The notes under the pieces were generated by a model. The model saw nothing but the letters and a program-made list of their open reading frames with translations. It was not told where the DNA came from and did no database searches. The position numbers and the translations under genes are program-made. Positions 33,443 to 41,496 of a stretch of DNA of 64,000 nt are shown here, in pieces (the stretch's first letter is position 1; the number at the start of each line of letters is the position of its first letter). The stretch is from Austwickia sp. (lineage in GTDB: Bacteria > Actinomycetota > Actinomycetes > Actinomycetales > Dermatophilaceae), in the NCBI GenBank assembly GCA_016711265.1, contig JADJTI010000005.1:310001-374000 (forward strand), in the 5' to 3' direction.

Positions 33443-34512
33443 AGGTGGTGGCCGGCCTCAGCGGCGGCGTGGACTCGGCGGTAGCCGCCGCCCGGCTCCG
33501 CGACGCCGGTCATGACGTGCTGGCCGTCCACCTGGCGCTGGCAGCGCCCCCGGGGGGCGCCTCCGGGGAGGCCGGTGACGCGGCACAGGTGGCGCAGGCC
33601 CTGGGCCTGCCGTTCGAGATCTGGGACCTGCGCCAGGAGTTCCAGCGCGAGGTCGTCGACCCCTTCGTGGCCGAATACGCCGCCGGACGCACTCCCAACC
33701 CCTGCCTGCGCTGCAACGAGACCATCAAGTTCGCGGCGTTGCTGGACCGCGCCACCGGGCGGGGCTTCGAGGCGGTGGGCAGCGGGCACTACGCCCGCCT
33801 CGTGCCCGCCACCACCGGTGCCGGTGCGCCCGTCGTACAGCTTCACCGCGGCGTCGATCCCACCAAGGACCAGGCCTACGTGCTGGCCGTGCTCGACCAG
33901 GGTGCCCTGGCCCGGTGCGTGTTCCCGCTGGGGGAGTCCACCAAGGCCGACGTCCGGGACGAGGCGGCCCGGCGCGGGCTGCCGGTGGCCGCCAAGGGCG
34001 ACAGCCTTGACGTGTGCTTCATCGACGACGGCGACACCCGGGGCTTCCTGGCCGCCCGTACCCAGGCCAGACCCGGACCGATCCTCGACGTGGACGGGCA
34101 GGTGGTCGGTGAGCATGCCGGGGCTCTGGGCTTCACCGTCGGCCAACGCAAGGGGCTGGCGTTGCGACGGCCGGCACCAGATGGCCAGCCCCGGTACGTC
34201 GTGCAGGTCCGACCCGCCGACGGGGTTGTCGTGGTGGGCCCGCCCGACGCGCTGCAGGTGAGCCACCTTTCCGGGAGCCGGGTCCGCTGGCCCAGCGGCG
34301 TGGTGGCCGACGTCGGTACCCGGGTGGGGATTCAGGTGCGGGCGCACGGAGAGGAGATCCCCGGGCGGTTCGTGGCGGTCCCCGGCGGGGGCCAGGACAC
34401 CCTCGGGGTCAGGCTGGACCGCCCCGTTCGGGGGGTGGCCTGCGGGCAGACCATGGTGGCCTACGACGGGACTCGGGTGGTCGCCTCGGCGGTGATCGAC
34501 GCCACGAGGTGA
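33439..34512 (+). CDS. mnmA: tRNA-specific 2-thiouridylase MnmA
   Basis: Adds sulfur to U34 of tRNAs for Lys, Glu and Gln using ATP. The 357-residue protein has the PP-loop SGGVDSAVAA (residues 8-17), catalytic Cys89 in TPNPCLRCNE, the second Cys in SLDVCFIDDGDTRGFL and a C-terminal beta domain. No Shine-Dalgarno site precedes the ATG; translation probably couples to the 11-codon ORF just upstream. An in-frame GTG at 33427 is an alternative start. Its usual sulfur donor gene (cysteine desulfurase) is not adjacent here. Confidence 0.94.
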   Translation: MKVVAGLSGGVDSAVAAARLRDAGHDVLAVHLALAAPPGGASGEAGDAAQVAQALGLPFEIWDLRQEFQREVVDPFVAEYAAGRTPNPCLRCNETIKFAALLDRATGRGFEAVGSGHYARLVPATTGAGAPVVQLHRGVDPTKDQAYVLAVLDQGALARCVFPLGESTKADVRDEAARRGLPVAAKGDSLDVCFIDDGDTRGFLAARTQARPGPILDVDGQVVGEHAGALGFTVGQRKGLALRRPAPDGQPRYVVQVRPADGVVVVGPPDALQVSHLSGSRVRWPSGVVADVGTRVGIQVRAHGEEIPGRFVAVPGGGQDTLGVRLDRPVRGVACGQTMVAYDGTRVVASAVIDATR

Positions 34513-34701
34513 CCCTTGCCCTGGGAAGGGGAGCGGTCGGCGTACCGATGTGGGATGCGTCTCACCATGGGTCCGCAGGTCGAAGCGGTACCGGCGTGAT
34601 TAGGCTCGTCCTGTATTGCTGCTTACCCGCCGCCGGTTCGCGGGCGCGACCAGCAGGTCACGCCGAGCCCAACCGGTCCAGCAACAGGAAGGGAGCCTTC
34701 G

Positions 34702-35847
34702 GTGCCACGACGTATCTACTCCGAAGACCACGAGTCGTTCCGCCTAAGCGTCAAGGAATTCGTCGATCGCACCCTGGCGCCCCGTGCCGAAGAGATGATC
34801 AAGGACAAGGTCATCGCGCGCGACATCTGGCTCGAGGCCGGCAAGCAGGGGTTCTTCGGCCTGGCCATCCCTGAGGAGTACGGCGGCGCAGGCGTCGAGG
34901 ACTACCGCTTCAACGCGGTGTTCGCCGAGGAGATCGCCAAGTTCACCGCGGCCGCGTCCTCGTGTTTCGGGATTCACTGCGACATCACCGCGCCGTACAT
35001 CGTGCACATGGGCACCCCGGAGCAGAAGGAACGCTGGCTGCCCGGCGCCGCCTCCGGCGAGAAGATCATGGCGATCGGCATGACCGAACCCTCCGGCGGG
35101 TCCGACTTGGCGGCCCTGAAGTCGATCGCGGTCAAGGACGGCGACGACTGGATCCTCAACGGCTCCAAGACCTTCATCACCAACGGCAACCAGTGCGACA
35201 TCGCCGTCGTCGCCGCGCGGACCGATCCGACCAAAGGCGCCAAGGGCATCTCGCTGTTCGTGCTGGAGGCCGGGATGCCGGGCTTCACCAAGGGCAACAA
35301 GCTCGACAAGGTCGGCCAGGTCGAGTCCGACACCTCCGAACTGTTCTTCGAGAACGTCCGGGTCCCCGGTGACCACCTGCTCGGCCCCGAAGGCATGGGC
35401 TTCATCGCGATGATGCAGCACCTGCCGCAGGAACGGATCGGCAACGCCATCGCCAACCTCGCCAACGCCAAGCAGATCCTCATGGAGACGCTCCAGTACA
35501 CCAAGGACCGCAAGGCCTTCGGCCAGTCGATCGGCACCTTCCAGCACAACAAGTTCAAGATCGCCGAAATGGTCACCGCGGTCGAAGTGGCCCAGGCCTA
35601 CATCGACGACTGCGTCGCGGCGCACTCCGAGGGCAAGCTCACGCCCGTGGATGCCGCCAAGGCCAAGTGGTGGGCCGCTCAGGTGCAATGCGACGTGCTC
35701 GATGAGTGCGTGCAGCTGCACGGTGGGTACGGCTTCATGAACGAGTACCGGGTGGCGCGCGCCTGGCGGGACGCCCGGGTGCACAAGATCTGGGCCGGCA
35801 CGAACGAGATCATGAAAGAACTGATCGGGCGCGACCTGGGTCTGTGA
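34702..35847 (+). CDS. Acyl-CoA dehydrogenase (isovaleryl/long-chain-type active site)
   Basis: FAD enzyme oxidising acyl-CoA to 2-enoyl-CoA and passing electrons to ETF. The 381 residues contain MTEPSGGSDL and WILNGSKTFITNG (FAD and substrate signatures) and HGGYGF near the C-terminus. The common catalytic Glu of the YEGT motif is replaced: the sequence reads WAGTNEI. The base is probably Glu244 in QERIG, the position used by isovaleryl-CoA and long-chain enzymes. A GTG start follows AGGAAGGGA. TAGGCT about 95 bases upstream may be the -10 element, giving a leader in the 34513-34701 gap. Substrate unknown. Confidence 0.93.
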   Translation: MPRRIYSEDHESFRLSVKEFVDRTLAPRAEEMIKDKVIARDIWLEAGKQGFFGLAIPEEYGGAGVEDYRFNAVFAEEIAKFTAAASSCFGIHCDITAPYIVHMGTPEQKERWLPGAASGEKIMAIGMTEPSGGSDLAALKSIAVKDGDDWILNGSKTFITNGNQCDIAVVAARTDPTKGAKGISLFVLEAGMPGFTKGNKLDKVGQVESDTSELFFENVRVPGDHLLGPEGMGFIAMMQHLPQERIGNAIANLANAKQILMETLQYTKDRKAFGQSIGTFQHNKFKIAEMVTAVEVAQAYIDDCVAAHSEGKLTPVDAAKAKWWAAQVQCDVLDECVQLHGGYGFMNEYRVARAWRDARVHKIWAGTNEIMKELIGRDLGL

Positions 35848-35884
35848 CCTTCGGGCGCGGACCCGCGTGGCCAATAGCCGGTAC

Positions 35885-35920
35885 GACGGCCTCCCTGCGT
35901 TCGAGCGTGGGGAGGCCGTC
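35885..35920 (+). terminator. Hairpin after the acyl-CoA dehydrogenase gene
   Basis: Perfect 11-bp arms (35885-35895 and 35910-35920; arm GACGGCCTCCC) around a 14-base loop, 38 bases after the stop. No T-run. Confidence 0.6.
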
Positions 35921-35986
35921 GGCGCTCGAGCCTTGGGCCCAGGCGTGGACGACGCCCAGGCCGTGCTCGTGGTATGACTTCGGCCC

Positions 35987-36790
35987 ATGACGCACTCCCA
36001 CGCACCTCAGCCCGCCAAGACCCCCGCCAACGCGACCGGTCCCGCCCGGGTCGCCATCGTGACCGGCGCCGCCCGGGGCATCGGCGCGGCTACGGCGCTG
36101 CGGCTGGCGGCCGACGGGCTGGCCGTCGCCGTCCTGGACCTGGAGGAGGGCGACTGCCAGCCGGTGGTCGACCAGATCACCGAGGTGGGCGGTCGGGCAC
36201 TCGCGGTCGGCTGCGACGTTGCCGACGAGGACGCGGTCAGCCGGGCCGTGCAGCGCGTCACCGACAAGCTCGGGCCAGCCACGGTGCTGGTCAACAACGC
36301 CGGGATCACGCGCGACAACCTGCTGTTCCGGATGAGCGTCACCGACTGGGACGCGGTGATGGGGGTACACCTGCGGGGGGCGTTCCTGATGACCCGGGCG
36401 GCCCAGGGGGCGATGGTGACGACCGGGTGGGGCCGGATCGTCAACGTCTCCAGCATCTCGGCGCAGGGCAATCGCGGGCAGGCCAACTACGCCGCGGCCA
36501 AGGCGGGCCTGCAGGGGTTCACCAAGACCGTCGCGTTGGAGCTGGCGCCGTTCGGAATCACGGTCAACGTAGTGGGACCGGGGTGGATCGCCACCGAGAT
36601 GACCCGCGCGACGGCGCAGCGGACCGGCGTCCCGTTCGAGGAGTTTCAGCGGCAGACGGCCGGGGCCGTGCCGATGCGGCGCTGGGGCACCCCGGAGGAG
36701 ATCGCGGCGGCGGTGTCCTTCTTCGCCCGCGAGGACTCGGGATTCGTCACCGGCCAGGTGCTGTACGTCTCCGGCGGACCCGCCGACTGA
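35987..36790 (+). CDS. fabG: Short-chain dehydrogenase, 3-oxoacyl-ACP reductase (FabG) type
   Basis: NADPH-dependent reductase of 3-oxoacyl thioesters (ACP or CoA). The 267 residues show the Rossmann loop TGAARGIG (26-33), NNAG (103-106) and the triad Ser155, Tyr168, Lys172 (NVSSIS, YAAAK), with a C-terminus ending TGQVLYVSGG as in FabG. The first 20 residues are an extra polar extension. TATGAC lies 8 bases before the ATG, so the transcript is nearly leaderless. Physiological substrate is uncertain; an acetoacetyl-CoA reductase role is possible given the nearby C4 metabolism. Confidence 0.88.
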   Translation: MTHSHAPQPAKTPANATGPARVAIVTGAARGIGAATALRLAADGLAVAVLDLEEGDCQPVVDQITEVGGRALAVGCDVADEDAVSRAVQRVTDKLGPATVLVNNAGITRDNLLFRMSVTDWDAVMGVHLRGAFLMTRAAQGAMVTTGWGRIVNVSSISAQGNRGQANYAAAKAGLQGFTKTVALELAPFGITVNVVGPGWIATEMTRATAQRTGVPFEEFQRQTAGAVPMRRWGTPEEIAAAVSFFAREDSGFVTGQVLYVSGGPAD

Positions 36791-36808
36791 CACCGGGCGC
36801 CCGGCCGG

Positions 36809-36921
36809 GCAGACACACCGCTATCCTTCACTGCCGGTGACATCAGGCGTCGGGTCTCTGACCTGGGACGATGTCACCGGGCGGTGGGTCCAGCGGTCGT
36901 GAAGGGTAGCGGTGTGTCTGC
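36809..36921. repeat. Nested inverted repeat, MITE-like or large terminator
   Basis: Outer arms 36809-36830 and 36900-36921 are 22 bases long and differ at one position (a G-U pair in RNA). Inner arms CCGGTGACATC (36834-36844) and its exact complement (36870-36880) nest inside. The 113-bp unit fills most of the fabG-phoX gap (36791-37082). Terminal-repeat symmetry suggests a miniature mobile element or a cruciform terminator. I saw no second copy in the window. Confidence 0.65.
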
Positions 36922-37082
36922 CGGTCCGGCTCGCCGCGACGTCGACCCGCAGTTGACGTCGACCCACAGTCACGGTGTGGGCGGCGCGAGTTCGTCTCGA
37001 TGTCACGCGCTGTCCATCGCCGGGCCGCGAGGGCCTTCCTAGGGTGAACACGACTGCGTCCCCGCCCGACGAAAGGCCCATC

Positions 37083-39092
37083 GTGCCCAAGGACTTGCCG
37101 CTGATGCACGCGACCGGCGGTCGCGCCAAGATGACCTGCCGCTACCGTTGTAGCAATCAGTGCTCACATCCCGCGCCCAACACCTCCGCCAACGAGTACC
37201 TGGCCGACATCATCGAGTCCGCCGCCTCCCGCCGCTCCGTCCTGAAGGCCGGTGGCCTCGGCGTGGCGCTGATGGGGATGACCGCAGGCGCTCAGGCAGC
37301 CGCTGCCCAAGGCGCCATCGCGCCCGCGGCGTCCTCGGCCGCCGGGCTCGCGGCGACTTCCGGTTCGAAGACCGCGCCGTTCGGCTTCACGCCGATCGGA
37401 TTTGTGCCAGCCGCAACCGACAAGGTCGTGGTGCCGAAGGGCTTCGACTGGCGGACCATCATCGCCTGGGGCGACCCGCTGTTCCACGGCACCCCGCGCT
37501 TCGATGTGCACCGGCAGAGCGCAGCGGCCCAGAAGCGCCAGTTCGGTTACAACAACGACTATGTCGCATTGCTGCCCTACCGCCACGAGAACTGCGCCCT
37601 GCTGGTCACCAACCACGAGTACGTGAACCCCGAGCTGATGTTCGAGGGCTTCACCACTGCCGACGCCATGACCGACGAGCAGTTGAAGATCACCATGGCC
37701 GCTCACGGCATGACCGTCGTGGAGCTGATGCGCAAGAACCCGCGCAGCCCGTGGACCTACATCCAGGGCGCTCGCCTGAACCGCCGAATCACCGCCACCA
37801 CCCCGTTCGACGTCGTCGGTCCGGCCGCCGGTCACGACCTGCTCAAGACCTCCGCCGACCCCAGCGGCCGCCGCGTGCTGGGAACCCTCAACAACTGCGC
37901 GGGTGGCCGGACCCCCTGGGGCACCGTGCTGTCGGGGGAGGAGAACTTCCACGGGTACTTCAAGCCCGCCGCCACCCCCACCGCCCACCAGAAGCGGTAT
38001 GGAATCACCGACCCCTACATGCCTCCGTGGCACCGTATCGACCCCCGCTTCGACCTGAGCCGGGAACCGAACGAGGTGCACCGCTTCGGCTGGGTCGTCG
38101 AGATTGACCCCTACGACCCCGACTCGACCCCGCGGAAGCTGACCGCCCTGGGCCGGGTCAAGCACGAGGGTGCCGAGACCGCGATCGCCGCCGACGGCCG
38201 CGTCGCGGTCTACACCGGGGATGACGAGCGCTTCGAATACGCCTACAAGTTCCTCTCGCGCAAGAAGTTCGAGCGGGGTAACTCCGCCAAGGCGCGCGCG
38301 CACAACCGCACCCTGCTGGAGGAGGGGGACCTGTACGTCGCGAAGTTCACCGGCGATGGCGGCGACGACGGCGAGTACGACGGCACCGGCCGCTGGCTGC
38401 CACTGGTCAAGGACGGCAAGTCGATGGTCGCCGGGATGAGCGTGGCCGAGGTGCTCATCTTCACCCGGATGGCTGCCGACGCGGTGGGCGCGACGAAGAT
38501 GGACCGCCCCGAGGACTTCCAGCCCAGCCCGGTCACCGACAGCGTCTACCTGGCCCTGACCAACAACTCCAAGCGCACCAAGGCCCAGGTGGACGAGGCC
38601 AACCCGCGCGCGGAGAACAAGCACGGCCACGTCATCGAGATCAGCGACACCGCTGGGCACACCGCCGACACCTTCCGCTGGAAGATCGTGCTGCTCTGCG
38701 GCGACCCCAAGGACCCGGCGACCTACTTCAACGGTTTCGACAAGTCGCAGGTCTCGGCGATCTCCTGCCCGGACAACGTGACCTTCGACAAGCGCGGGAA
38801 CCTGTGGATCTCCACCGACGGGGCGCCCTCGACGCTGAAGAAGTGCGACGGCCTGTACCTGTACCCGCTCGAGGGCAGCCAGAAGGGCCACCTGCAGCAG
38901 TTCCTGTCCGTCCCGGCCGGCGCCGAGTGCTGCGGCCCGTACATCACCGACGACCAGCGAACGGTGCTGGCCGCCGTACAACACCCTGGTGAGCTCGACG
39001 GCGCGACCTTCGACAAGCCGGCCAGCCGCTTCCCCTACCGGGGTGACCCGGTGCCGCGGCCCTCGGTCATCCAGGTCTACGCCAGTCACTGA
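37083..39092 (+). CDS. phoX: PhoX-family alkaline phosphatase, Tat-exported
   Basis: Extracytoplasmic Ca/Fe-dependent phosphatase releasing phosphate from esters. The 669 residues start with the conserved Cys-containing segment TCRYRCSNQCSHPAPNTSANEY, then a twin-arginine signal (SRRSVLK...LGVALMGMTAGAQAAAA). Mature motifs include TNHEYVNPE, SGEENFHGYF, FGWVVEIDP, KHEGAETAI, YTGDDERFEYAYKF and CPDNVTFDKRGNLWISTDG. The GTG at 37083 has GAAAGG 6 bases upstream; a GTG at 37044 would add 13 residues. Phosphate-starvation control (PhoP box) is expected, but I could not recognise a box confidently. Confidence 0.92.
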   Translation: MPKDLPLMHATGGRAKMTCRYRCSNQCSHPAPNTSANEYLADIIESAASRRSVLKAGGLGVALMGMTAGAQAAAAQGAIAPAASSAAGLAATSGSKTAPFGFTPIGFVPAATDKVVVPKGFDWRTIIAWGDPLFHGTPRFDVHRQSAAAQKRQFGYNNDYVALLPYRHENCALLVTNHEYVNPELMFEGFTTADAMTDEQLKITMAAHGMTVVELMRKNPRSPWTYIQGARLNRRITATTPFDVVGPAAGHDLLKTSADPSGRRVLGTLNNCAGGRTPWGTVLSGEENFHGYFKPAATPTAHQKRYGITDPYMPPWHRIDPRFDLSREPNEVHRFGWVVEIDPYDPDSTPRKLTALGRVKHEGAETAIAADGRVAVYTGDDERFEYAYKFLSRKKFERGNSAKARAHNRTLLEEGDLYVAKFTGDGGDDGEYDGTGRWLPLVKDGKSMVAGMSVAEVLIFTRMAADAVGATKMDRPEDFQPSPVTDSVYLALTNNSKRTKAQVDEANPRAENKHGHVIEISDTAGHTADTFRWKIVLLCGDPKDPATYFNGFDKSQVSAISCPDNVTFDKRGNLWISTDGAPSTLKKCDGLYLYPLEGSQKGHLQQFLSVPAGAECCGPYITDDQRTVLAAVQHPGELDGATFDKPASRFPYRGDPVPRPSVIQVYASH

Positions 39093-39105
39093 TTCCCACC
39101 GGGCG

Positions 39106-39140
39106 CGGCTGCGCGGCGGCACCCCCGCCGCGCGGCCGCG
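39106..39140 (+). terminator. Hairpin after phoX
   Basis: 15-bp arms (39106-39120 and 39126-39140, one G-U wobble) around a 5-base loop, starting 14 bases after the stop. Confidence 0.6.
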
Positions 39141-39169
39141 TCCCCGTGACCGGGGCGTACGCTGGCGCA

Positions 39170-40204
39170 GTGAGCGCCGCCAGCGGGTTGGGATCATGGC
39201 CGGGAACTGACATTCGCACTCCGATGCGCTTGGTGCGAGACATCCTCACCCGCACGCCGACGGGCGGCGAACCCGGCATCCCCTACCTGCCCGAATTGCC
39301 CCAGCGCGGCCCGGGCGCAGCCTTGGTGGGTCGGGCCGCGGGGCTGCTGGTCGACCTCCCCGTGGACCTGCAACCCTCGGGCTGGCGCCTGGTGGACCAC
39401 CCGGGACGGGACGCCGAGCGCACCGCCGCCTGGCTCCGCACCGACCTTGATGAACTCGCCGAGGTGTACGACGGGTATCAGGGGCTCCTGAAGGTGCAGG
39501 TCGCCGGACCGTGGACCCTCGCGTCGCAGCTGCGCCTGGGTCGTGGCGAGCGGGTTGTGGTCGATCCGGGTGCCCGCCGGGACGTCATCGCCTCGCTGGC
39601 TGAGGGCGTGCGGGTGCACCTGGCGACCGTGGGCAGGCTGGTGCCCGGTGCCGACGTGATGCTCCAGCTCGATGAGCCCGGGCTGCCGTCGGTGCTCTCC
39701 GGGGAGCTGCCGACGTCATCCGGGTTCGGCCGACTGCCCGCGATCGACCTGCCCGAAGCTCAGGAGGCTCTGATGACGGTGCTGGCCGCCGCCGAGGATC
39801 GGGCCACCGTGATCCACTGTTGTGCGCCGGCGGCGCCGCTAGGCCTGCTGCGGGCCGCGGGCGCCGGTGGGGTTGCGCTGGACGTGGCCACGCTGGGGGA
39901 GTCGGCGTGGGAATCCGTGGCGACCTGCGTCGAAGCCGGGGTGCGTTTCTGGGCCGGGGTGGTCCCCACCGATGCCGTTGCACCCGCGAACGCGGGCCGG
40001 GCTCCTGCGCGACCGGAACACCACGAGGTGATCGCCCCCCTGGTACGCCGGTGGCGGGCCGTGGGATTGCCGACTGGGGCCCTGGCAGGGGTGGTGGTGA
40101 CTCCGGCGTGCGGGCTGGCCGGGCTGACCCCGGATCGGGCGAGGGCCGTGCAGGAGCTGGTCGCCGACGCTGCAGGGGCGCTGTCCGAGGCGGCCAGGGC
40201 ATGA
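39170..40204 (+). CDS. Cobalamin-independent methionine synthase-like protein (MetE C-terminal domain family)
   Basis: 344-residue protein resembling only the C-terminal catalytic barrel of MetE (UROD/MetE superfamily). Likely zinc ligands are visible in VIHCCAPAAP (His, Cys) and VVTPACGLAGL (Cys), with an acidic residue between them. QVAGPWTLAS and QLDEPGLPSV are further family motifs. The folate-binding N-terminal half of MetE is absent, so the acceptor or donor may differ. The stand-alone form sits next to ligA in mycobacteria too. The GTG start has TACGCT 6 bases upstream and no ribosome site. The DMT transporter follows 25 bases later. Reaction unproven. Confidence 0.83.
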   Translation: MSAASGLGSWPGTDIRTPMRLVRDILTRTPTGGEPGIPYLPELPQRGPGAALVGRAAGLLVDLPVDLQPSGWRLVDHPGRDAERTAAWLRTDLDELAEVYDGYQGLLKVQVAGPWTLASQLRLGRGERVVVDPGARRDVIASLAEGVRVHLATVGRLVPGADVMLQLDEPGLPSVLSGELPTSSGFGRLPAIDLPEAQEALMTVLAAAEDRATVIHCCAPAAPLGLLRAAGAGGVALDVATLGESAWESVATCVEAGVRFWAGVVPTDAVAPANAGRAPARPEHHEVIAPLVRRWRAVGLPTGALAGVVVTPACGLAGLTPDRARAVQELVADAAGALSEAARA

Positions 40205-40229
40205 CCTGCCCGGGCGCGCTGGCGTCGGC

Positions 40230-41177
40230 GTGCTGAGCCGGGCCCCGGTGCCTTGGCAGGCGAAGTACCTGGCGCTGGCGCTGATCTGGGGGTCGAGTTT
40301 CCTGCTGATGAAGGTCAGCTTGCACGCTTTCAGCGCCGTCCAGATCGCTGCCTGGCGGCTGGCGTGCGGCTTCGTCACATTGGCGCTGCTTGCGGCGCTG
40401 TCCCCGGGGCGTCGGGTGCGGCTGCCGCGAGGGCCGAAGGTGTGGGTACACCTGCAGGTCACGGCCTTCCTGTTGGGCACCCTGCCGTTCACGCTGTTCG
40501 CCCTCTCCCAGACCAGGGTCGCCTCCGCGCTGGCCGGAGTCGGGAACGCGATCACGCCGGTGGCCACCGTGCTGTGCAGCCTGGCCCTGCTGCGTACCGA
40601 GTCATTGCCGTGGCACAAGGTGGCCGGTGTGGTGATCGGGTTCGGCGGCGTCTTGATGGTCCTGCAGCCGTGGCAGTCAGCCGGTCGCCCGGACGCGCTG
40701 GGATTCGGGATGGCGCTGGCCGGCGGGTCGTCGTACGCGCTGGGTTGGACCTACAACCGGCGCTACCTGGCGGCCTGCGACCTGGGCGGACTGGCCCAGC
40801 CGATGGCTGTGCTGCTGCTGGCGGGCCTACAGATGATCCCGGTGCTGCTCACCTGGTGGCTCTGGATCGCCGATGTGGCGGCGCCGTGGTCGTTGCAGGT
40901 CGGGCCGCGAGACGCGGTCCTGCCGCTGGCGGCCGTCACCGCCCTGGGGGTCCTGGGGACAGGGGTGGCCTACGCCTTCCAGTTCGACGTGGTCCGGGCG
41001 GCCGGGCCAACCGTGGGCTCGACGGTGACCTACCTGATCCCGCTGGTGGCGATCAGTTTGGGGGTCCTGGTCCTGGGCGAATCGCTCGGCCTGGCCCAGG
41101 GAGTCGGCGCCGCCGTCATCCTGTCCGCCGCCGCACTGGTGCAACGCCCAGGCACTCGCGAGGTCGCGGGCGGTTAG
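40230..41177 (+). CDS. EamA/DMT-family transporter
   Basis: 315-residue inner-membrane protein with about ten hydrophobic segments in two repeated halves. The first half begins WQAKYLALALIWGSSFLLMKVSL, the EamA signature. The second begins near PDALGFGMALAGGSSYALGWTYNRR. Members export amino acids or other metabolites; no substrate can be assigned. It starts with GTG 25 bases after the MetE-like stop, so the pair is probably co-transcribed. An amino-acid-related substrate is a guess from that neighbour. Confidence 0.9.
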   Translation: MLSRAPVPWQAKYLALALIWGSSFLLMKVSLHAFSAVQIAAWRLACGFVTLALLAALSPGRRVRLPRGPKVWVHLQVTAFLLGTLPFTLFALSQTRVASALAGVGNAITPVATVLCSLALLRTESLPWHKVAGVVIGFGGVLMVLQPWQSAGRPDALGFGMALAGGSSYALGWTYNRRYLAACDLGGLAQPMAVLLLAGLQMIPVLLTWWLWIADVAAPWSLQVGPRDAVLPLAAVTALGVLGTGVAYAFQFDVVRAAGPTVGSTVTYLIPLVAISLGVLVLGESLGLAQGVGAAVILSAAALVQRPGTREVAGG

Positions 41178-41219
41178 CCCTGGCGTCGGGTCATTCGCCG
41201 GAACTCCGGATTCGGCCGG

Positions 41220-41347
41220 ACCCACGGTGGTCTTCCGGACCCACGGTGGTCTTCCGGACCCACGGTGGTCTTCCGAACCCACGAAGCTTCGTGGGTGTGG
41301 CAGTGGGAGGTGGGTCTGACAGGGGGCGGTGGGTTCGGCTTGCGCTG
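41220..41347. repeat. Palindrome-centred 19-bp iterated repeat, copy 1
   Basis: A perfect 20-bp palindrome (41277-41296; half ACCCACGAAG) lies at the centre. To its left are three tandem 19-bp units (41220-41238, 41239-41257, 41258-41276). To its right are three 19-bp units on the opposite polarity (41291-41309, 41310-41328, 41329-41347). All units, read outward from the centre, start GTGGGT and most continue to CGG or TGG. The same palindrome and right-hand units recur at 53593-53667. It occupies the EamA-ligA gap, where no gene is seen. Confidence 0.85.
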
Positions 41348-41496
41348 ACCGGTCGGCCGATGTCGGCGGGCTGGCCGGCCGTGCGCCTCGTGCCCTGGTG
41401 GCTGCTGTAGTCGTCGTGGCGGTCGTGGCGGTCGTGACCGCCTGAGCCGTCGAGCCCTCTCGAGGGTTGTCGGTGGGGTGGGGCAGGATGATCGAC

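Noticed and set aside
35974..36840. Alternative 288-codon frame overlapping fabG
   Set aside because: It is offset by one base from the fabG frame, and its translation is Arg/Gly-rich without SDR motifs, whereas the fabG frame has all of them.
37164..39197. 677-codon minus-strand frame opposite phoX
   Set aside because: Shadow frame; the plus strand has Tat signal and PhoX motifs.
41220..41347. Possible CRISPR array or insertion sequence end
   Set aside because: 19-bp units abut without spacers and change polarity at a palindrome; there is no transposase frame or target duplication visible.
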